From positions 1 through 64,000 of the forward strand of contig NZ_JAAXCV010000030.1 in the NCBI RefSeq assembly GCF_012911895.1: DNA of 64,000 nucleotides, written 5' to 3'. Under the pieces are notes generated by a model. The model was not told where the DNA came from and did no database searches. It worked only from the letters and a program-made list of their open reading frames with translations. Every line of letters starts with the position of its first letter. Position 1 is the stretch's first letter. Of the stretch, positions 18,381 through 27,068 are shown one piece after another. This DNA is from Bacillus sp. RO3 (lineage in GTDB: Bacteria > Bacillota > Bacilli > Bacillales > Bacillaceae_B). The translations under genes were made by a program, and so were the position numbers.

Positions 18381-19172
18381 ATGGACTTAGGATTAAAAAA
18401 TAAACTGGTACTCATAACAGGTTCCACAAGCGGTATTGGGAAAGAAACGGCCAAAACCTTCTTAAAAGAAGGGGCGAATGTCATCATTAATGGACGGACC
18501 CAGGAAAAGGTCGACAATGTGGTTCGTGAATTATCGCCTTTAGGCACTGTGTATGGGATAGCTGCTGACTTATCACGTATGGAGGAAAGCAAAAAATTAT
18601 TTGCAGACATACAACAACTGGGCAGTCTTGAAGTATTGGTAAATAATTTAGCCTTTTTTGAAGTGAAGGATTTTGCTGATGTAACAGATGAAGAATGGAT
18701 GCACTATTTCGAAACGAATGTTCTTACCGCAATAAGGGCAGCACGTCAATTTCTTCCGCAAATGCTCGAAAGAAATAGCGGGAGAGTGATCAATTTGGCA
18801 AGTGAAGCAGGAGTGAAGCCTCTCGCCCAAATGATTCCTTATTCTGTCACTAAGACTGCTCTGATCAGTTTATCACGGGGACTTGCAGAACTGACAAAAG
18901 GATCCAATGTAACGGTAAATTCTGTACTTCCCGGACCAACATGGACTGAAGGGGTAGAAAACTATATGAAGGGAGCAGCCGAAGCAGAAGGAGAAGAGCT
19001 ATCAAGCTTTACCGAGAATTACTTTAAAAACAATGAGCCCACTTCTCTCATTCAGCGTTTCGCCACCGTCGAAGAAGTAGCAAGTACAATCGTATATTTA
19101 GCATCTGATAAAGCCTCTGCCATTAATGGAAGTGCACAGCGCGTAGAAGGTGGCATTATCCGATCACTATAA
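18381..19172 (+). CDS. Short-chain dehydrogenase/reductase
   Basis: A 263-residue classical SDR. Nucleotide-binding TGSTSGIGKETA lies near the N-terminus; the NNAG motif is changed to NNLA; the catalytic block has Ser in NLASEAG and YSVTK. The substrate is unknown. ATG 18381 with GAAAGGATGTAAGAAG upstream is the family start; the longer frame from 18318 has no ribosome site. Monocistronic, flanked by terminators. Confidence 0.9.
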   Translation: MDLGLKNKLVLITGSTSGIGKETAKTFLKEGANVIINGRTQEKVDNVVRELSPLGTVYGIAADLSRMEESKKLFADIQQLGSLEVLVNNLAFFEVKDFADVTDEEWMHYFETNVLTAIRAARQFLPQMLERNSGRVINLASEAGVKPLAQMIPYSVTKTALISLSRGLAELTKGSNVTVNSVLPGPTWTEGVENYMKGAAEAEGEELSSFTENYFKNNEPTSLIQRFATVEEVASTIVYLASDKASAINGSAQRVEGGIIRSL

Positions 19173-19179
19173 AACAGAC

Positions 19180-19220
19180 AAAGCTCTTTGACCCCTGCTA
19201 TATGGGTTAAAGAGCTTTTT
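19180..19220 (+). terminator. SDR gene terminator
   Basis: AAAGCTCTTTGACCC / GGGTTAAAGAGCTTTTT. Confidence 0.9.
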
Positions 19221-19259
19221 ATTATGGTCGTTGAATATTTAATGTATATTCATTCACCA

Positions 19260-19294
19260 TTGTTGTACAATACCTGCGAATGATTGTACAACAA
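19260..19294. promoter_or_regulatory. Inverted repeat with two TTGTACAA boxes upstream of the AGCS transporter
   Basis: TTGTTGTACAAT, 11 bases, then ATTGTACAACAA: perfect 12-bp arms, each containing the palindrome TTGTACAA. It lies 142 bp before the transporter start. It looks like a double operator for a dimeric regulator that I cannot name. Confidence 0.6.
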
Positions 19295-19435
19295 TTTATA
19301 TTCTTTCAGAAATCATGAATTTATGTGTTGAATAGGCATTTGTTTTTTGATAGATTAAGAAAGTGTCTGAATGGGTAAACATACAAAGGTTCATACATTA
19401 TATGTCATAAACACAATCATCTAGGAGGAACAATC

Positions 19436-20863
19436 ATGGAGTTATTTACAAGTATCATAGGCACCTTGAACGATTTTATGTGGTCATACATACTGATTGT
19501 GGCGCTAATCGGTCTCGGTTTATACTTCTCATTACGAACAAATTTCGCACAATTCCGCTATTTAGGAGAAATGGGCAGACTATTAACTGACAAGACTACG
19601 ATTTCATCTGAAGGAAAAAGGGGCATCTCTTCTTTTCAGGCTTTCACAATCAGTACCGCTTCACGTGTAGGGACAGGAAACCTTGCAGGAGTAGCAACTG
19701 CGATTGCCGGAGGTGGACCTGGAGCCGTATTCTGGATGTGGTTGATCGCCCTTCTTGGAGGAGCAACAAGTTTCGTGGAGAGCACGCTTGCTCAAATCTA
19801 CAAAGTGAAAGATGGAAAAGACGGCTACCGTGGTGGTCCAGCCTATTACATGGAAAAGGGATTGAATGCCCGTTGGATGGGGATCCTGTTTGCCGTTATC
19901 ATTACTTTCTGCTTCGGGCTTGTATTTAACTCCGTACAATCCAATACGATCTCACTGGCAATGGAAGAAGCCTATTCCTTTGATCGTATGACTGTAGGAA
20001 TCATTCTTGCTGTCCTGACAGCACTAGTTATTTTTGGAGGAGTAAAACGCATTGCAAGCGTCACTCAAATTGTCGTACCGATCATGGCTGTTCTCTATCT
20101 GATTCTGGCATTCTATATTTTAGTCACGAATATTACCATGCTGCCTGATATGTTTATCATCATTTTTGAAAATGCGTTCGGTATACGTGAAGTAGCCAGT
20201 GGTGGTGTAGGGGCTGCCATCATGATGGGAATCAAACGCGGTTTATTCTCCAATGAAGCCGGTATGGGTAGTGCGCCGAACGCTGCGGCAACTGCAGGTG
20301 TCACTCACCCCGTTAAACAGGGACTTATCCAAACACTTGGTGTGTTCACTGATACATTGCTTATTTGTACAGCTACAGCCTTCATGATCATCTTGTCTGA
20401 TCAATATACATCAGGAATCGATGGCATTCAGCTGACTCAAGCAGCCTTAAGCTTCCATGTAGGGGATTGGGCAGATACATTCGTTGCCGTCGCCATATTC
20501 TTATTTGCCTTCAGTTCGATTATTGGGAACTACTATTATGGGGAAACGAATATCGAGTTCATTAAACACAGCCCGGTTTCTCTATTCATCTACCGGATTG
20601 CCGTTCTAGGCATGGTGATATTTGGAGCTGTCGTTAAGCTGGATATCGTGTGGAGCCTGGCAGATTTATTTATGGGACTCATGGCCATCATCAATTTAAT
20701 CGCCATCACATTATTAGCTAAAATCGCCATATCTGCACTTAAAGATTACCGTGAACAAAAGAAGCAGGGGAAAGATCCTGTTTTCTACTCTAACTCCATT
20801 AAAGGATTAAAAGGAATAGAAAGCTGGGATTCAAAACCTGAGACATCTTCGGACCATAAATAA
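19436..20863 (+). CDS. AGCS-family sodium:alanine/amino-acid symporter
   Basis: A 475-residue polytopic transporter, about 11 helices. Family blocks include STASRVGTGNLAGVATAIA, GGPGAVFWMW, ATSFVESTLAQIYK and GLFSNEAGMGSAPNAAA. It couples Na+ (or H+) to uptake of alanine, glycine or glutamine; the B. subtilis relatives are AlsT/GlnT and YrbD. ATG follows TAGGAGGAACAATC. It ends in a hydrophilic tail and a terminator. Confidence 0.92.
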   Translation: MELFTSIIGTLNDFMWSYILIVALIGLGLYFSLRTNFAQFRYLGEMGRLLTDKTTISSEGKRGISSFQAFTISTASRVGTGNLAGVATAIAGGGPGAVFWMWLIALLGGATSFVESTLAQIYKVKDGKDGYRGGPAYYMEKGLNARWMGILFAVIITFCFGLVFNSVQSNTISLAMEEAYSFDRMTVGIILAVLTALVIFGGVKRIASVTQIVVPIMAVLYLILAFYILVTNITMLPDMFIIIFENAFGIREVASGGVGAAIMMGIKRGLFSNEAGMGSAPNAAATAGVTHPVKQGLIQTLGVFTDTLLICTATAFMIILSDQYTSGIDGIQLTQAALSFHVGDWADTFVAVAIFLFAFSSIIGNYYYGETNIEFIKHSPVSLFIYRIAVLGMVIFGAVVKLDIVWSLADLFMGLMAIINLIAITLLAKIAISALKDYREQKKQGKDPVFYSNSIKGLKGIESWDSKPETSSDHK

Positions 20864-20867
20864 CGTG

Positions 20868-20898
20868 AAAGACCAACCTGATGAAGGTTGGTCTTTTT
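20868..20898 (+). terminator. AGCS transporter terminator
   Basis: AAAGACCAACC / GGTTGGTCTTT plus T-run. It lies inside the longest open frame of the next gene, which helps fix that gene's start. Confidence 0.9.
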
Positions 20899-20924
20899 AT
20901 CATACATATCAGGAGGATGATGAG

Positions 20925-21335
20925 ATGGATCATTTCAGCCATTTAATGATAGAAATGGAGATACACTTGAACCCAACCATTATGAAAAGAGGACTGGCCT
21001 ATTATAGAAGCAATCGAATTGTTGATGTGGAGATTTTTCCATCTCATGTTCATGGGATTGTGAATGGAAAAGGAGACGAGTATGAAACAATCGTGTATTT
21101 CGATCGGTTTGAGAGGAGCATTTGCACTTGCCCTTTTACCGGTTATTGTAAGCATATTGCTGCACTTGTTTTCACATTACAGGACTTCGGGATAGATGAG
21201 AGGACGTCAATATCTTCGACGATGAAAGAATTGAGCAATCGTTCAAAAGAAGAATTGATACACTTGATTCAAGACCTGGCTGTAACAAACCCACAGGCCC
21301 ATCAGGCTTTATTGAAACATAACAAGAAAGAGTGA
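20925..21335 (+). CDS. SWIM zinc-finger protein
   Basis: A 136-residue protein with the SWIM signature CxCx(n)CxH as CTCPFTGYCKH near residue 70, preceded by a beta-rich segment (VHGIVNGKGDEYETIVYF). SWIM domains bind zinc and contact DNA or protein, often next to SNF2 helicases; here it stands alone. ATG 20925 follows AGGAGG; an upstream ATG (20865) is rejected because the frame between would run through a terminator. Confidence 0.85.
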   Translation: MDHFSHLMIEMEIHLNPTIMKRGLAYYRSNRIVDVEIFPSHVHGIVNGKGDEYETIVYFDRFERSICTCPFTGYCKHIAALVFTLQDFGIDERTSISSTMKELSNRSKEELIHLIQDLAVTNPQAHQALLKHNKKE

Positions 21336-21409
21336 CGATGTTCGTTACATAGATTTTCCTTCTTTGGAGAAAATAATAACGAATATTATTCAATCAAGGA
21401 GAGAGAATC

Positions 21410-22177
21410 ATGAGAAAAGAACTATTGTTTGCATTCGGTGCTTTCTTTGTTATGTCCCTCCATGCCATTGCGGGAAACTTTTCAAGTGAACAAGTTGAGA
21501 AACAGCCTGAGAATGAAATGACGATTCATGTGTATAAAAAGGATGTGACCGGCGATGGTAAAAAGGATTCCATAGCGCTTAAAGCGATTCCTTTTTCTCC
21601 TGATGCCTTGTTTCTAAAACAAATTTGGGCAGATATTAAAACGTCTGAAGGCAGTGAACTTAGAATTGATTATGAAGGCGGTTATCAACCAAGAATTCAA
21701 TTTGTCGATCTGAATCATGATGGTATAAAGGATATGTTGTATTCATCAGCAACCGGAGGCAGCGGGGGACTTTATACTGTAGCACTTCATACACTGGCAG
21801 AGAATAAGCTGGTTGACATAGGATTACCAGAACCATTGACAATCCAGGCTCAATTTCAAGATGACTACCAAGCATCGATTTCGTTCACTGATACGAATCA
21901 ATCGTACACAGTGGACTTACGTGATCGAAAAGAAGACTACGACCGCCTGGGAATTTACACAGATGGAACCCTGAATGAACCAATGGAATTGATGGTTTTA
22001 CCCTATGCATTTTTCGAGCCCGTCAATAGTAAAGGTAAACCGGGTAAAGGGCTAAAAGGATACCAGCAAATAAGCGGTGCCTATAAGGCAGACGGCATTG
22101 GTACAGTAACATCTTATTGGTATTATGAAGAGGATCGTTGGAACCTGATGGATATCAAATGGAAAGCAAATAAGTAA
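21410..22177 (+). CDS. Exported protein with Ca2+-binding VCBS/FG-GAP-like repeats
   Basis: A 255-residue protein with an N-terminal signal sequence (LLFAFGAFFVMSLHAIAG). Two D-x-[TN]-x-D-G loops, KDVTGDGKKDSIAL and VDLNHDGIKDMLY, are typical of VCBS/FG-GAP or dockerin-like calcium sites. Function is unknown. ATG follows AAGGAGAGAGAATC. Single gene. Confidence 0.7.
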   Translation: MRKELLFAFGAFFVMSLHAIAGNFSSEQVEKQPENEMTIHVYKKDVTGDGKKDSIALKAIPFSPDALFLKQIWADIKTSEGSELRIDYEGGYQPRIQFVDLNHDGIKDMLYSSATGGSGGLYTVALHTLAENKLVDIGLPEPLTIQAQFQDDYQASISFTDTNQSYTVDLRDRKEDYDRLGIYTDGTLNEPMELMVLPYAFFEPVNSKGKPGKGLKGYQQISGAYKADGIGTVTSYWYYEEDRWNLMDIKWKANK

Positions 22178-22238
22178 CCTTATCTAGGCTGCCTTCATAG
22201 TCTGTTGTAAGCCCATTTTTTGTAAAGGAGGCTTACAC

Positions 22239-22697
22239 ATGAGTGAATTTAATCCTGAAAAGCTAGCCGTCACTTATTTGCCACCAGCTTCAGTCTTCCA
22301 TCCCATCGATAACCGGAAATACACCTTGACCCATTCCGATACGACAGGTGAACTTTTCTTGAGTGTCGGTTGCCACTTTGATTTGGAGAAGGTCAATCCA
22401 TCCATGAGGGATGAAGTATTTGGAGAATGGAGACGAGACCTTGGCCAATATACACTCGCTGGAAATGTATATGTTAGCGGGGGAGAATTCGACCAACAAC
22501 TTTCCAATGTCCGGTACATGATTTTCAAAAAAGAGCTGCCATTGGCATTGGCAGCCATGGTTAATGGGGATCGAGGTTTCTTTACCTATTATCCATGGCT
22601 CCTGGATGCCCCCATCTTCATATGCTTCGAATCCGTATTCCCTGAATTTCAGCAGACTCTTTATTTCGGGACCCCAAGGCAGTATTTAGTGAAATAA
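22239..22697 (+). CDS. Staygreen-domain protein
   Basis: A 152-residue protein matching the bacterial staygreen family: FNPEKLAVTYLPPAS, YTLTHSDTTGELFLSVGCHF, RDEVFGEWRRD, and a C-terminal GDRGFFTYYPWLLDAPIFIC. The plant relatives are Mg-dechelatases of chlorophyll breakdown; the Bacillus role is not known. ATG follows AAAGGAGGCTTACAC. Closed by a terminator. Confidence 0.85.
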   Translation: MSEFNPEKLAVTYLPPASVFHPIDNRKYTLTHSDTTGELFLSVGCHFDLEKVNPSMRDEVFGEWRRDLGQYTLAGNVYVSGGEFDQQLSNVRYMIFKKELPLALAAMVNGDRGFFTYYPWLLDAPIFICFESVFPEFQQTLYFGTPRQYLVK

Positions 22698-22704
22698 TAG
22701 GCAG

Positions 22705-22746
22705 GCATAAAGTACTTCAATGTTTGAAGGCTTTATGCTTTTTTTC
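22705..22746 (+). terminator. Staygreen gene terminator
   Basis: GCATAAAG / CTTTATGC enclosing an inner CTTCAA/TTGAAG stem, then seven T. Confidence 0.88.
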
Positions 22747-23168
22747 ATTGGATCTGCAGCCGAGTGATTGGCTATCAAAGACAAGGAATGAAGAAAATAG
22801 GAGTAGATGGAACAGTATACGAACACTTAGGAAGCTAAAAGAAATAATGTACTTAATGTAGAAAATACAAAAAGTGAATATTATCTAACCGGATTGAAGA
22901 ATTTTTCAATAGGGAAGGAGGAATAGGAGTTAACGACTATATTTGTAATCCGTTTGAAAGTTATGTTTATTAATCAACTCACAAAAAATTGTGTTTCAAT
23001 TCATTGAATACCTGCTTCTGGGTTTTATTCTAAGGGAGTGGGATAAGATTAAACTTCCAATCAATATGTTAAGAATGAATTAAAACATGATTTACTATTT
23101 GCGGGGAATGTATAGGGTTGCAGTTAAGCCCGATTAATTCAAGTTAGTGTTGCATATTGTTTCCAGTA
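22747..23168. other. Gap without a recognised gene
   Basis: AT-rich, with stops in all frames. A short open stretch ending VIGYQRQGMKKIGVDGTVYE-like residues at about 22765-22838 may be a gene remnant, but I cannot assign it. Confidence 0.4.
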
Positions 23169-23209
23169 GTGTATATAATGTGTATATAACATATATACAT
23201 TATATACAC
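23169..23209. promoter_or_regulatory. 41-bp palindromic operator of the YtrA-type operon
   Basis: Arms GTGTATATAATGTGTATAT and ATATATACATTATATACAC around AAC are complementary at all but one position. The site ends 28 bp before the gntR start. YtrA-family regulators bind long inverted repeats of the form GT...AC at this location. Confidence 0.8.
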
Positions 23210-23237
23210 ATTAATTCAATGAAAAAGAGGGATTGGG

Positions 23238-23609
23238 ATGCAGATAATTATCTCAAACAATTCAAAGGAGCCTATTTATGAACAAATTACAACTCAAATT
23301 AAATCGTATATTTTATCAGGTGAACTAAAAGAGGGAACAGCAATACCTTCCATGCGTCAGCTTGCAAAAGAACTGCAAGTCAGTGTGATCACGACGAAAC
23401 GCGCTTATGAAGAATTGGAGAAGGCGGGCTTTATTTACTCAATTGTTGGAAAAGGATCTTTTATTGCAGAACAAAATTTAGAAATGATTAAAGAGAAGAA
23501 ACTGAAAGCAATTGAAGAACAATTGACTGCAGTGATAACAAATAGTAAAGAAATCGGAATATCACTTGATGAACTACAAGAATTATTGAAGATTTTATAT
23601 GAGGGGTGA
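23238..23609 (+). CDS. GntR-family regulator, YtrA subfamily
   Basis: A 123-residue repressor: winged helix of residues ~10-75 (PIYEQITTQIKSYILSGELK, AIPSMRQLAKELQVSVITTK, then GFIYSIVGKGSFIA) and a short helical dimerisation tail, the YtrA layout. It probably binds the 41-bp palindrome upstream and represses its own operon until a cell-wall or membrane stress ligand appears. ATG follows AAAGAGGGATTGGG. The stop is followed at once by the ABC ATPase gene. Confidence 0.92.
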   Translation: MQIIISNNSKEPIYEQITTQIKSYILSGELKEGTAIPSMRQLAKELQVSVITTKRAYEELEKAGFIYSIVGKGSFIAEQNLEMIKEKKLKAIEEQLTAVITNSKEIGISLDELQELLKILYEG

Positions 23610-23614
23610 CGAGG

Positions 23615-24481
23615 ATGGAGAATGTAGTTGAATTCACTAACATAAACAAAAAACTTAAGAGCTTCTCTGTTGAGAATATTGATTTACAGGTAAAGAAAGG
23701 GTTTGTAACGGGATGTATTGGAACAAATGGCGCTGGGAAGTCGACATTGATTAAAATGATGATGAACCTGATAAAGGCAGACACAGGGGAAGTGAAGCTT
23801 TTTGGGTTGGATTACAAAACACATGAGAAGGAAATTAAGGAGCGAATCGGATTTGTGTACGACGGCAACGTTTTTTTCGAAGGGTTAAACTTAAAAGATA
23901 TCAAACGCATTGTCGGACCTGCCTACAAACAATGGGATGATAAATTGTTCTATCAGTATATTGATAGATTCGAGTTGCCTATTAATAAAGCGATGAAAAC
24001 GTTTTCGAAAGGGATGCAGATGAAGGCATCATTAGCGATAGCACTGTCACACCATGCAGAATTGATCATAATGGACGAACCTACAGCAGGTTTAGACCCT
24101 ATTTTTAGACGTGAACTCCTAGATATATTACAGGAATTAATGATGGATGATGGCCGCACTATTTTTTTCTCTACTCATATTACAACAGATTTAGATCGTA
24201 TCGCAGACTATATCGCTTTTATACAAAATGGGGAGTTAATTTTCTATAAGTCCATGAATGATCTAGTTGAACAATATGCTTTAGTTAAAGGCAGCATGGA
24301 GCTACTTGATCGAGATACAGAAAAGGCTTTCGTTAATATTCATCGTGCATCAACAGGATTTATAGCTTTAACACATAACATACAGGCTGTCAAACATATT
24401 TTTGGAGAGACAGTTATCATTGAACGTGCTTCTTTGGAGGATATCATGTATTTCTACAAAGGAGGTATGCAACTTGTTTAA
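23615..24481 (+). CDS. ABC transporter ATP-binding protein (YtrB-like)
   Basis: A 288-residue ATPase: Walker A GTNGAGKST, degenerate signature FSKGMQMKASLA, Walker B ELIIMDEPTAGLDP and H-loop FFSTHI. YtrA-linked systems export or sense cell-wall antibiotics or acetoin. ATG 23615 is eight bases from AGGGG; GTG 23606 overlaps that site and is less likely. Overlaps the permease gene by 8 bp. Confidence 0.9.
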   Translation: MENVVEFTNINKKLKSFSVENIDLQVKKGFVTGCIGTNGAGKSTLIKMMMNLIKADTGEVKLFGLDYKTHEKEIKERIGFVYDGNVFFEGLNLKDIKRIVGPAYKQWDDKLFYQYIDRFELPINKAMKTFSKGMQMKASLAIALSHHAELIIMDEPTAGLDPIFRRELLDILQELMMDDGRTIFFSTHITTDLDRIADYIAFIQNGELIFYKSMNDLVEQYALVKGSMELLDRDTEKAFVNIHRASTGFIALTHNIQAVKHIFGETVIIERASLEDIMYFYKGGMQLV

Positions 24482-25079
24482 TTTAATCCGACGCGATGTA
24501 ATTTTGCAGAAAAGGCAGTTGTTAATCTTTCTTCCATTCATATTAGTTTTTATTTTTTTGAATGTACCACCTGTGTTGGTTATTCTTGTCGCCTGTATCT
24601 TTATACCATATAACACATATGCTTACGATGAAAAAGCAGAAACAAATATATTACTAAATTCATTACCTTACACACGGAAGGAAATTATCGCTTCACGGTA
24701 TCTAGGTGCTGTTGCCTATATGTTTTTATCCATTGGTTTAGCAAGTTTTAGTTTATATATGTTCAATAAAACATTTACGATAATGGATATTGTGATTGGT
24801 GGAGGATTATTCTTACTATTTGGTGCATTGACCTTCCCGATATTTTACATCTTTAAACCAGGCTATATCACAACGTTTGTTCTGATAAGCTTTATTCTAC
24901 TCACATGGATCTCACAGCCTGTAACATCCTTTATATTAGGACACCTTCCTGTAATCACTGAATTCGTCGACAACCTATCTATGACGTTTATATATATAGC
25001 AACTACTATTGCTATTCTCTCTCTCTATGGAATTTCTTGGGGAGTTTCGACTTTAATATATTTGAGAAAAGAATTTTAA
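24474..25079 (+). CDS. ABC-2 type permease (YtrC/D-like)
   Basis: A 201-residue membrane protein, six predicted helices, starting (M)FNLIRRDVILQKRQLLIFLP. The start is TTG 24474, which has AAAGGAGG seven bases upstream; the longer frame from 24402 is only the overlap with the ATPase. Last gene of the gntR-ATPase-permease operon. Family: ABC-2 transporter permease with DUF-type short loops. Confidence 0.85.
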   Translation: MFNLIRRDVILQKRQLLIFLPFILVFIFLNVPPVLVILVACIFIPYNTYAYDEKAETNILLNSLPYTRKEIIASRYLGAVAYMFLSIGLASFSLYMFNKTFTIMDIVIGGGLFLLFGALTFPIFYIFKPGYITTFVLISFILLTWISQPVTSFILGHLPVITEFVDNLSMTFIYIATTIAILSLYGISWGVSTLIYLRKEF

Positions 25080-25099
25080 TATCAAGTTAAACCAGCTAA

Positions 25100-25262
25100 T
25101 ATAGTGATCCAGAAATTTATGGTGGTCAGGGAACAGTAGGACTAGTCATTTTAGAGCAGAATAATGACATTGATTCTATAATAGTGCCTGTTGTAGGCGG
25201 CTAAGTTTATTAAACCAAAGATACGTATCATAGGAGTACAAATAGAAGCATGTCCTGCCATG
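25100..25262 (+). pseudogene. Remnant of threonine dehydratase (PLP family)
   Basis: The first frame reads SDPEIYGGQGTVGLVILEQN, then DIDSIIVPVVGG and a stop. After a frameshift and a deletion KPKIRIIGVQIEACPAM follows. These are the consecutive GQGT..LEI and IIGVQ.E blocks of TdcB/IlvA-type threonine ammonia-lyases. Both ends are missing. Confidence 0.8.
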
Positions 25263-25544
25263 TTAAACTTGATCATCTCGTTAATCCAAGTACCGTTTCA
25301 ACCAAAGGGAGCAGCGAGTATTAACATACACTTCACTCTCTTTGTCACCTTTTCCATGAACAATAACAGTGTTGGCAGAGACGTTTATGTCTTCTCTTTT
25401 GATTGGAATGGTCTGGAACTACCAGAAGACTTAATGTTTTATCAAAACGATAAATGTGTATCGGCTGGATATTCACACGAAGGATTTTTCATGGTTGATG
25501 AAACTTTATGGAATAGTTTCTTATTAAGCTACCGCGGGCGTTGA
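25260..25544 (+). pseudogene. ORF of unknown function, probably a 3' gene fragment
   Basis: A 94-residue frame starting inside the threonine dehydratase remnant without a ribosome site. The first ~35 residues look like read-through. The part from VGRDVYVFSFDWNGLELPE to the end (DETLWNSFLLSYRGR) looks like real protein, and is followed by a hairpin. I do not recognise the family. Probably the C-terminal end of a lost gene joined to the remnant. Confidence 0.45.
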
Positions 25545-25547
25545 TCT

Positions 25548-25570
25548 AAGAAGGATTAACGCTTCTTTTT
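25548..25570 (+). terminator. Small terminator hairpin
   Basis: AAGAAG-GATTAACG-CTTCTT followed by TTT directly after the preceding stop. Confidence 0.6.
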
Positions 25571-25582
25571 GTTGAAGTTATT

Positions 25583-25640
25583 TATTGGACTAAAGGAGCG
25601 GGTTACTTGAAGAAAGGATCCAAATAATTGGTATCGAATT
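25583..25640 (+). repeat. Cassette-boundary repeat, copy 1
   Basis: Left part TTGGACTAAAGGAGCGGGTT; right part AAATAATTGGTATCGAATT (AAATAATTGGTA at 25622-25633). This is the most complete copy of the repeat that recurs between genes up to 36.4 kb. Confidence 0.65.
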
Positions 25641-25672
25641 ATATTATAAATTTCATAAGGAGATAACAAACG

Positions 25673-25714
25673 ATGAAGCTCAATACCGTCCACATTGATA
25701 GATTATTTGTATAA
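25673..25714 (+). other. Very short ORF with a good ribosome site
   Basis: ATG preceded by AAGGAGATAACAAACG encodes 13 residues (MKLNTVHIDRLFV). It ends 24 bp before the GNAT gene. Either a leader peptide or the surviving first codons of a deleted gene. Confidence 0.35.
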
Positions 25715-25737
25715 TGTACGAAAGGCTGGGATAAATC

Positions 25738-26247
25738 ATGGCAAAAAAAGAAGCACCGAAAATTCAAACTGAACGATTGGTTTTACGTCCGAGATCGGAA
25801 AAAGACATTCCCAATATGCTTAAAATGTTTAACAATGATGAAGTAAGAGAATTTCTTGGAATTAATCCCCCTCGTGATGAACACTCAATGTTAGAAATGG
25901 TGAGGAATCGTACTGAAACAAAATGGACTGTCGCCTTAAAAGATACTGATGAATTTATCGGTGATGTAATGATTCCAGAAATAGCAGAAGGTTATCTTGG
26001 CGAAATCGGTTATCGCTTCATGAGAGAGCATTGGGGAGGCGGTTTTGCGTATGAAGCGGTTTCCGCGGTCATTGAGCATAGTAAAAGCACATTAAACCTT
26101 AAACGTCTATGCGCGACTATAGATAATAAAAATACAAAGTCAAAAAAGTTAATTGAAAGACTAGGATTTACTTTGGTAGCGGTGTTGCCTGAATCGCATT
26201 TACACGGCAGAGTTGCCGATGTAGCTTACTATTCTCGCATAGTCTAA
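25738..26247 (+). CDS. GNAT N-acetyltransferase (RimJ/RimL type)
   Basis: A 169-residue acetyltransferase: IQTERLVLRPRSEKDIPNML at the N-terminus, the acetyl-CoA pyrophosphate loop YRFMREHWGGGFAYEA, and NTKSKKLIERLGF near the end. It transfers acetyl from acetyl-CoA to an amine; the substrate is unknown. ATG follows GAAAGGCTGGG. It follows boundary repeat 1 and lies just left of the island's left direct repeat. Confidence 0.88.
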   Translation: MAKKEAPKIQTERLVLRPRSEKDIPNMLKMFNNDEVREFLGINPPRDEHSMLEMVRNRTETKWTVALKDTDEFIGDVMIPEIAEGYLGEIGYRFMREHWGGGFAYEAVSAVIEHSKSTLNLKRLCATIDNKNTKSKKLIERLGFTLVAVLPESHLHGRVADVAYYSRIV

Positions 26248-26292
26248 GCATCCTGACGCTCTCCTTAGAAATATGAACAAACAGGTGAGTGT

Positions 26293-26675
26293 TTAAATGG
26301 GGATATTTTGGGTCAAGCGATGTAATTCAAAGTTCACGTAAACAGGGAGCTTGTTATCCATTTTGGGTGATTGAATCCCGGCCATTAAGTCGGATGACAT
26401 CATGTGCTCTTTTAGACAGAACTGACAGAACGATTTCAAGCTGGAAATACGTCTGCACACCGTTCGTGGTTTGTTATGCTCCTGAAGGGTCTGCTGCTGG
26501 ATGAACCGGCGAACGAGGGAGGGGTTCAAATCACTCAAAACAGTCGATCGCGATTCTGCAGAAAGTTCATGAAAAACGTTAAATCACTTCCATAACTGGT
26601 TAGGGTATTTTTGAAATAATTTTTTTCGACGTCGAGATACAGCAAAAATTCATCCAAAGCATGTTGATAGTCCAT
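26293..26675 (-). pseudogene. Decayed tyrosine recombinase (left copy)
   Basis: The minus strand reads MDYQHALDEFLLYLDVEKNY, then KNTLTSYGSDLTFFMNFLQ, and, after a frameshift near 26535, MSDLNPSLVRRFIQQQTLQ, RRISSLKSFCQFCLKE and SPKMDNKLPVYVNFE. This is the SAM-like core-binding domain of XerC/XerD-type recombinases. The catalytic domain is missing. It is a close relative of the relic at 37195-37463. Confidence 0.85.
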
Positions 26676-26943
26676 GTAAAATACCTCCAAATGATTATTA
26701 TTTGGAGGTACCAACAAATTCTATCCTGAATCAAGCGATTATCGAACAATGCCGGTGACTGATCAGGAAGATCCAGAAAATATTCTGGAACCATTATAGA
26801 GAAGTAACTCAGGAACTTATCAATATCAGTTATTATAGGAAATATCTCATTTACCGAAATTTTTATTTCGTCTCAATATAAAGCGTATAGCCTTTTGAGA
26901 CCTATTCAGTCATTTTGAATTAACTTCCGATAATATGTATTAG
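26453..26943. repeat. Left direct repeat of the island (~490 bp)
   Basis: Aligns along its length with 37243-37737. Shared blocks include CCGGCGAACGAGGGAGGGGT, CCAAATGATTATTATTTGG (a hairpin) and GTCTCAATATAAAGCGTAT. It holds the recombinase N-terminus plus ~270 bp of its upstream region, with hairpins and no other gene. Confidence 0.85.
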
Positions 26944-27068
26944 AAGTTAAGAAACTTCTTCTTATCAGTTTACTCCTATAATTATTGGTTCGGGATAGGG
27001 ACTTGTATGGTATATCCTTAGCAATTATGTTCGCTTAATGTAAGAATATTTCGAGGAGGAATTGAACT

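Noticed and set aside
20865..20924. 20-residue N-terminal extension of the SWIM protein
   Set aside because: The stretch is the terminator of the preceding gene.
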